A stretch of DNA of 64,000 nt, taken from assembly GCF_016864195.1 (NCBI RefSeq), contig NZ_CP045202.1, forward strand, positions 2,697,001 through 2,761,000. The letters run 5' to 3'. This document shows, piece after piece, positions 59,282-64,000 of this stretch. A program made the translations under genes and the position numbers. The stretch comes from Dechloromonas sp. TW-R-39-2 (GTDB lineage Bacteria > Pseudomonadota > Gammaproteobacteria > Burkholderiales > Rhodocyclaceae). Position 1 is the stretch's first letter; every line of letters begins with the position of its first letter. The notes beneath the pieces are model-generated. The model saw only the letters and a program-made list of their open reading frames with translations, was not told the DNA's origin and made no database searches.

Positions 59282-62023
59282 CTATTTCTCCTGCTTCCTG
59301 AGCAAAAGCACGGAAAGCAAGGTGAGCAGGGGAATGAAAGCGGCCAGCGCGACAAACTGCGGCAGCAAGTCAATCATGCCCAGCGCCTTGGTGAAGGCAC
59401 CGCGACTGATCACCAGAAAATAACTGGCCGGGAAAAACTGGCCTATCCAGTAACTGAACCCTTCAAGCGAAGCGACCGGCGTGGTCAGCCCGGAAAACTG
59501 CACGGTCGGCAAGATCGTCAGAATGGCCGTTCCGAACAAGGCCGCAATTTGGGTATGCGTAAAGGTCGAGATCAGCAGGCCCAGCCCGGTCGTGACAATC
59601 ACATAGAGAAATGCGCCACAGCACAGCGCAAGCAAACTGCCCTTGATCGGCACATGGAACATCAGCTGCGACTGAATGACGAGCAGGACAAAACTGATCA
59701 AGGCCACGCCGATATAAGGCAATTGCTTGCCCAGCAGGAATTCAAGCCGAGTCACCGGCGTCACATAGAGATTGGTAATCGAGCCCAGCTCTTTTTCGCG
59801 GACAACCCCGAGCGCCATCAAAATGGCCGGGATGAAAATCAGCAGGATGGGAATGACCGCCGGCACCATGGCGTAAATACTTTTGAAATCCTGGTTGTAG
59901 CGATAACGCGAAATGATGTTGGCCGGATAAGTTGTCTCGATACCGCTCGCTTCGCGAATCATCTGCTGGACATATTGCAAATGGACGCCCTGTGCGTAGC
60001 CGCGGACGGTTTCGCCGCGATAAGGCATTGCACCATCGACCCAGATACCGACTTCCGGCCAGTGACTGCGCCGCAAATCGCTGCCGAAACGCGGAGGAAT
60101 ATCGATCGCCAGCGATAATTCGCCATTTTTCATTCGCCGGTCGAGATCGGCATCGTCGATGATTGCCGGTTGCTCGATGAAATAGCGCGAACCGGCAATA
60201 TTGGCGATGTACGCCCGGCTTTCCGGCGACTGGTCTCGATCGAGTACGGCAAAACGCAAGCCTTCGACATCCAGTGAAATACCGAAGCCGAGCACGAACA
60301 TCAACAGCACCGAGCCGAGCAAGGCAAATGCCAGGCGAATCGGATCACGACGCAGTTCGAGCGTTTCGCGATAGGCGTAGCCAAGCAGGCGGCGCAGGCT
60401 GAACCAGGCGGGCGGCAAAGGTTCGAGCCGGGTTTCATGGCTTTGAGCAAGGTCGACCGCGGAGGTGAGCGTTTGTGGAACCTCCTTGCTCGCGCCGGTC
60501 GCGGTCTCCAGGTAATCGATAAATGCCTCTTCGAGCGTCGCCTTGCCCCGCGCCGCACACAAACCGGCCGGCGTATCGCTGGCCAGCACCTTGCCGGCAT
60601 GCATCAAGGAGATCCGGTCGCAGCGGGCAGCCTCGTTCATGAAATGCGTCGAGATGAAAATGGTCACGCCCTGCTCGCGGGAAAGCTCGACCAGCAGCGT
60701 CCAGAATGCATCGCGCGCCACCGGATCCACCCCGGAAGTCGGCTCGTCGAGAATCAGCAAGGCCGGTTCGTGCACCACCGCAACGGCGAGCGACAAACGC
60801 TGCCGGATACCCAGCGGCAAATCGAGCGCCGGCACATCGGCATAAATTTCCAGGCCGAAACGCTGCATCAGCAGGGCGATGCGCGAAATACGCCGATCAT
60901 CCGGCAAATGAAAGAGTCGGGCGTGCAATTCAAGGTTGGCCCGAACCGACAATTCGCCGTACAGGGAGAAACCCTGCGACATGTAGCCAACCTGCTTGCG
61001 CGTTTCAAGGTCGGTCGCATCGACTTGCTGGCCGAACAGACGAGCCAGGCCTTCACTCGGCGGCAAAAGCCCGGTCAGCATTTTCATCGTCGTCGTCTTG
61101 CCGCAGCCATTCGACCCGAGAAAGCCAAAAATCTCACCACGCTCAATCCGGAAACTGACGCGGTCGACCGCCGTAAAGTCGCCAAAACGCTGCGACAAGG
61201 CCTCTGCTTCGATGGCCAGCCCCCCGCGCTGGGCACTGCGCGGCGGAATGATCAATTCGCGATGCGTCTGGCGCCGCGCTTCGGGCAACAGGGCAATGAA
61301 TGCGGCATCAAGCGACGTTTGCCCGGTGGCATCGAGCAAGTCGGACGGCGCACCCTCGCCGATCACCCGGCCGGCGTCCATCGCCACCAGCCAGTCGAAC
61401 TGCTCGGCCTCTTCCATGTAGGCCGTTGCGACAAGCACACTCATCCCCGTCCGGTGCTGGCGTATGCGCGCGATCAGTTGCCAGAACTGGCGGCGGGACA
61501 GCGGATCGACCCCCGTCGTCGGCTCATCCAGAATAAGCAGATCGGGATCGTGGATCAGCGCACAGCACAAGCCAAGTTTTTGCTTCATGCCCCCGGACAG
61601 CTTGCTCGCCGGACGATCACGAAACGAGCTCAGGCCGGTACTTTCCAGCAGGACCGAGATGCGCTGCTCGCGCTCGGCATGCCCCAGCCCGAACAAGCGG
61701 CCGAAGAAATCGACATTTTCGAAGACCGACAAAGTCGGGTAAAGATTCTTGCCCAGGCCTTGCGGCATGTATGCGATGCGCGGCTGGACCTGCGCCCGGA
61801 AGCGGGCGTTGGCAATATCGCCGCCCAGCACCTCGACCCGCCCCGACTGAATCTGGCGCGCCCCCGCAACCAAGGCCAGCAATGATGACTTGCCCACACC
61901 GTCAGGGCCGATCAAGCCGACCATGCAAGCTGCCGGCAGGGCTATGTCCACCCGGTCGAGAGCGACGGATGTTGCATAGCGATGACTCACGCCCTGCAAA
62001 CAAGCCACCGGCTGACGTTCCAT
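59282..62023 (-). CDS. Fused ABC exporter, two ATPases plus permease (RbbA-like)
   Basis: 913 residues. ATPase 1 Walker A GPDGVGKS (39-46), signature LSGGMKQKL; ATPase 2 Walker A GSNGCGKT with a degenerate signature ([11 protein letters not shown] instead of LSGG); then an ABC-2 permease (~545-913) with periplasmic domain and [30 protein letters not shown]. Matches RbbA/YhiH layout. Works with the adjacent HlyD-type protein and YhhJ. Confidence 0.92.
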   Translation of the reverse strand: MERQPVACLQGVSHRYATSVALDRVDIALPAACMVGLIGPDGVGKSSLLALVAGARQIQSGRVEVLGGDIANARFRAQVQPRIAYMPQGLGKNLYPTLSVFENVDFFGRLFGLGHAEREQRISVLLESTGLSSFRDRPASKLSGGMKQKLGLCCALIHDPDLLILDEPTTGVDPLSRRQFWQLIARIRQHRTGMSVLVATAYMEEAEQFDWLVAMDAGRVIGEGAPSDLLDATGQTSLDAAFIALLPEARRQTHRELIIPPRSAQRGGLAIEAEALSQRFGDFTAVDRVSFRIERGEIFGFLGSNGCGKTTTMKMLTGLLPPSEGLARLFGQQVDATDLETRKQVGYMSQGFSLYGELSVRANLELHARLFHLPDDRRISRIALLMQRFGLEIYADVPALDLPLGIRQRLSLAVAVVHEPALLILDEPTSGVDPVARDAFWTLLVELSREQGVTIFISTHFMNEAARCDRISLMHAGKVLASDTPAGLCAARGKATLEEAFIDYLETATGASKEVPQTLTSAVDLAQSHETRLEPLPPAWFSLRRLLGYAYRETLELRRDPIRLAFALLGSVLLMFVLGFGISLDVEGLRFAVLDRDQSPESRAYIANIAGSRYFIEQPAIIDDADLDRRMKNGELSLAIDIPPRFGSDLRRSHWPEVGIWVDGAMPYRGETVRGYAQGVHLQYVQQMIREASGIETTYPANIISRYRYNQDFKSIYAMVPAVIPILLIFIPAILMALGVVREKELGSITNLYVTPVTRLEFLLGKQLPYIGVALISFVLLVIQSQLMFHVPIKGSLLALCCGAFLYVIVTTGLGLLISTFTHTQIAALFGTAILTILPTVQFSGLTTPVASLEGFSYWIGQFFPASYFLVISRGAFTKALGMIDLLPQFVALAAFIPLLTLLSVLLLRKQEK

Positions 62024-62029
62024 GGCGCC

Positions 62030-63016
62030 CTACTTCCCGCTCACCTGCAAATTGGCCGGCCAGACGGCGTCAGGCTGCAGACGGACATAAGCCACCCCCG
62101 GCATACCGGCCTTGGCAAGATCGGCATGCGCCTCCAGCCAGGCCGGATCCGGCTTGATTTTCAGGCGGAACATCAATTTTTCCCGCTCACTCCGGGTTTC
62201 GACCTCGCGCGGCGTAAATTGCGCTTTCGGCGCAACAAAACTGACCCGACCGGGAATCACCTGCCCGGGCAAGGCATCGAGCACAATCCGGGCTTCGCTG
62301 TTCAGGGCGACCTGCCCCGCAATTTCGGTCGGCAAGTAAATAGTCAGGTACATATCCGACAAATCGAGCAAGGTCAGCACCTTGCCACCAGCCGCCAGGA
62401 CCTCGCCGCTCTCGGCGAGCCGGTAAAGTACACGGCCACTGATCGGCGCCTTGAGATCGGTATCGTTGACATTGACCTTGAGGCTATCGACCCGGGCATC
62501 GGCTGCAGCGACCGCCGCTTCAGCCTCGGCCACACGGCTCTGCGCCTGCGACTGGCCGGCCTGCACGCCCTGCAAACCGCTGCTATCACGATCGAGCTTG
62601 TCGCCACTGATGAAGCCACGACCGACCAGTTCCCTGGAGCGCTGCAGTGTTTTTCCGGCCAGCAACACGTCGCTGTCCGCCTTGCGTACGCCCGCCCGTG
62701 CCTCATTCACGGCCTGCCGGGCCTGGCGGGCCTGCGCTTCGGCCAGACGCAACTGGGCGCGCAGATCATCGGCATCAAGTCGGGCAAGCACGGCCCCCGC
62801 CTGCACCTGATCGCCTTCGCGAACATCCACCCGGCCCAGGCGCCCGGCGATTTTGGTAGCGACATCAACCTCGATCGCTTCGAGTCGCCCATTTCCGGCA
62901 GCCAGGCCGGCCGGCAGACCGACGGGGCGCTGCAAGTAGAGAAAGTAGGCCAATGCTGCGGTCGACCCGGCTAAAACCAGGAAAAACAGCATTTTGATCA
63001 GACGAGAACGGTTCAT
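62030..63016 (-). CDS. HlyD-family membrane-fusion protein (YhiI-like)
   Basis: 328 residues from the ATG at 63016 (GAGGTGG upstream). N-terminal helix (~8-28), biotinyl-lipoyl-like part (GRLGRVDVREGDQVQAG), Ala-rich coiled coil (~85-185), second lipoyl half (LKAPISGRVLYRLAESGEV). It bridges inner-membrane exporter and an outer-membrane channel encoded elsewhere. Behind the inverted repeat at 63027-63062. Confidence 0.9.
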   Translation of the reverse strand: MNRSRLIKMLFFLVLAGSTAALAYFLYLQRPVGLPAGLAAGNGRLEAIEVDVATKIAGRLGRVDVREGDQVQAGAVLARLDADDLRAQLRLAEAQARQARQAVNEARAGVRKADSDVLLAGKTLQRSRELVGRGFISGDKLDRDSSGLQGVQAGQSQAQSRVAEAEAAVAAADARVDSLKVNVNDTDLKAPISGRVLYRLAESGEVLAAGGKVLTLLDLSDMYLTIYLPTEIAGQVALNSEARIVLDALPGQVIPGRVSFVAPKAQFTPREVETRSEREKLMFRLKIKPDPAWLEAHADLAKAGMPGVAYVRLQPDAVWPANLQVSGK

Positions 63017-63026
63017 ATACCACCTC

Positions 63027-63062
63027 ATTCGAATTACTGACCAACAAGTCATTAATTCGAAT
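63027..63062. promoter_or_regulatory. Operator-like 15-bp-arm inverted repeat
   Basis: ATTCGAATTACTGAC (63027-63041), 6-base centre, GTCATTAATTCGAAT (63048-63062); one mismatch. It lies 11 bases upstream of the HlyD start and runs into the end of the hydrogenase-protease gene. Size and symmetry fit a TetR-type operator for the exporter. No regulator gene is in the window. Confidence 0.65.
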
Positions 63063-63549
63063 TATACGACGCCGCCCTCCAGTCAGCCACCTCTGTTTTC
63101 TCGAAAACCCGGACCAGGAAGGCAAAAGCAGCCGCCAGGGAGTGGCTTGCCGTGGTACTCAGCGGCTCTCCGAGCACGAACGACTCACCGCGCAAACAAA
63201 GGACGAAAGCCGGCGGCGGAGCTTCGTTCCCGATCCGGCCACAGACGGCCAGCACCGCCTCCGGCGACAGGGCGTGCGTGGTGTGCGCCATGTCTCCAGT
63301 CGGCTGGATTTCAAAAAAACGATACGGCCCCGGCGTCCGCATACCGGCATCGATGAACAAGACCCGTTGTCGCCCGGCGAGATCCAGCGCATGTTCGATC
63401 TGCAGCTGAAAATCCTCGATCAGTTCAAAACGGCTGGCCAGCGGCGACCCGGCCAGCCAGTCGGCGATTCTGGCCAACAGCAGCGGGCCGAGCGCATCAT
63501 CGCCACGACTCGGATTTCCCGTCGCAACAATAAGAAACGGGGCTTTCAT
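63052..63549 (-). CDS. Hydrogenase maturation protease
   Basis: 165 residues. GNPSRGDDALGPLL is the family signature with metal-binding Asp; FQLQIEHALDL and VLFIDAG follow. It removes the C-terminal extension of the large hydrogenase subunit. ATG overlaps the large-subunit stop by 4 bases. Confidence 0.9.
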   Translation of the reverse strand: MKAPFLIVATGNPSRGDDALGPLLLARIADWLAGSPLASRFELIEDFQLQIEHALDLAGRQRVLFIDAGMRTPGPYRFFEIQPTGDMAHTTHALSPEAVLAVCGRIGNEAPPPAFVLCLRGESFVLGEPLSTTASHSLAAAFAFLVRVFEKTEVADWRAASYNSN

Positions 63550-64000
63550 TGACGATTCAAGGCATGCAGGAAGCGTCCTTCGGCATCGCGCAATTCGACA
63601 CTCAGGGGCATTTTCCCGAGGGCATGCGTTGCGCAGGACAAACAGGGATCAAAGGCACGAATGGCAACCTCGACATGATTCAACAAGCCTTCGGTCACTT
63701 CATGGCCGTTCAGGTAACGCCTGGCGACCTGCCGGACGGCTTCATTCATGGCCTGGTTATTGTGGGTCGTGGACACAATCAGATTGGCCATCGTGACCAG
63801 ATCGTCGTCATCAATCCGGTAATGGTGGAGCAAAGTGCCGCGCGGCGCCTCAATCACGCCAATGCCTTCGTGCTGCCGCTTGCCCTCGACCATCAGGTCA
63901 CTGCCCAGCAGATCATCGTCGTGCAGCAATTCCTTGATGACTTCGGCGGCATGCAGCATTTCGATCATCCGCGTCCAGTGATAGGCCAACGGCGCATGCA
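63546..64000 (-). CDS. hoxH: NiFe hydrogenase large subunit, C-terminal part (HoxH-like, partial)
   Basis: About 151 residues up to the right edge. DPCLSCATH is the C-terminal nickel-binding motif DPCXXC with the His after it, followed by a ~22-residue tail that would be cleaved by the neighbouring protease. The region VIEAPRGTLLHHYRID is typical of cytosolic (group 3) large subunits. Group 3d (NAD-reducing) is likely but needs the missing N-terminal part. Confidence 0.88.
   Translation of the reverse strand, partial: HAPLAYHWTRMIEMLHAAEVIKELLHDDDLLGSDLMVEGKRQHEGIGVIEAPRGTLLHHYRIDDDDLVTMANLIVSTTHNNQAMNEAVRQVARRYLNGHEVTEGLLNHVEVAIRAFDPCLSCATHALGKMPLSVELRDAEGRFLHALNRQ

Noticed and set aside
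60437..61885. 482-codon plus-strand open frame
   Set aside because: Antisense to the RbbA-like ABC gene, whose Walker motifs are intact on the other strand.

Overview
The window looks like chromosomal DNA of a moderately GC-rich, facultatively anaerobic betaproteobacterium, most likely in the Rhodocyclaceae (Dechloromonas/Azonexus-like). This is inferred from gene content and order: an anaerobic-type cobalamin operon, two FNR-type regulators with palindromic FNR boxes, HemN, a class I PHA synthase, hemerythrin and di-iron proteins, and a bidirectional-type NiFe hydrogenase at the right edge. No rRNA, tRNA, CRISPR array or insertion sequence was recognised.

Layout. (1) 1-9928: a tightly overlapping plus-strand operon for cobalt uptake (CbiN end, CbiQ, CbiO) and corrin ring synthesis (CbiF/CobM, CbiX, CbiC, CbiD, CobL, CobI, split CbiG + CobE, CobJ, and a thioredoxin-like 2Fe-2S ferredoxin). 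(2) 10025-11590: three consecutive minus-strand integron gene cassettes, each with matching core and attC ends and no integrase gene in the window (a CALIN-type cluster). One cassette encodes a predicted PD-(D/E)XK nuclease-like protein. (3) 12065-15344: small accessory genes, a Crp/Fnr regulator with an FNR box, an AraC regulator and a YbhB-type periplasmic protein. (4) 15479-28152: a large iron/metal uptake island. It opens with a cobalamin riboswitch and a TonB-dependent receptor, then a Fur-type promoter, hemP, tonB-exbB-exbD, a P19/porin/cupredoxin/FTR1/polyferredoxin system (Ftr-like), feoB-feoA and two specialised bacterioferritins. (5) 28181-32136: a periplasmic binding protein overlapping a hybrid histidine kinase, behind a long-range leader hairpin. 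(6) 32190-40939: further Fur-type promoters with a 24-residue membrane peptide, a DUF2325 protein, Bfd, and a minus-strand siderophore module (TonB receptor, PiuC, FMN hydroxy-acid dehydrogenase, Fe(III)-binding protein, DUF1513). (7) 40972-49629: SelD, a CopZ-like protein, a GGDEF/EAL protein, CopA, a universal stress protein, a SafE-like protein, HemN and Fnr. (8) 49634-53472: SirB2, a polytopic membrane protein, DUF2249, hemerythrin, a di-iron metallo-beta-lactamase protein and a short receptor-like signalling protein, together a candidate O2/NO module. (9) 53565-64000: PHA synthase, a beta-CASP nuclease, a stress protein, an RbbA-type ABC exporter with a long operator-like inverted repeat, and the end of a NiFe hydrogenase operon.

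How it fits together: the left half feeds cobalt into cobalamin synthesis and imports iron by several routes (TonB-dependent, Ftr, Feo), with storage and release by the two bacterioferritins and Bfd. Sites overlapping four promoters suggest a local Fur regulon, and the motif AGCCAGCC recurs in leaders of iron genes. The right half is oxygen- and redox-related and carries FNR control. The most unusual points are the integrase-less cassette cluster, the recurrent AGCCAGCC leader motif, the ODP/receptor gene pair, the division of labour between the bacterioferritins, and the leader hairpin at 28181-28250.
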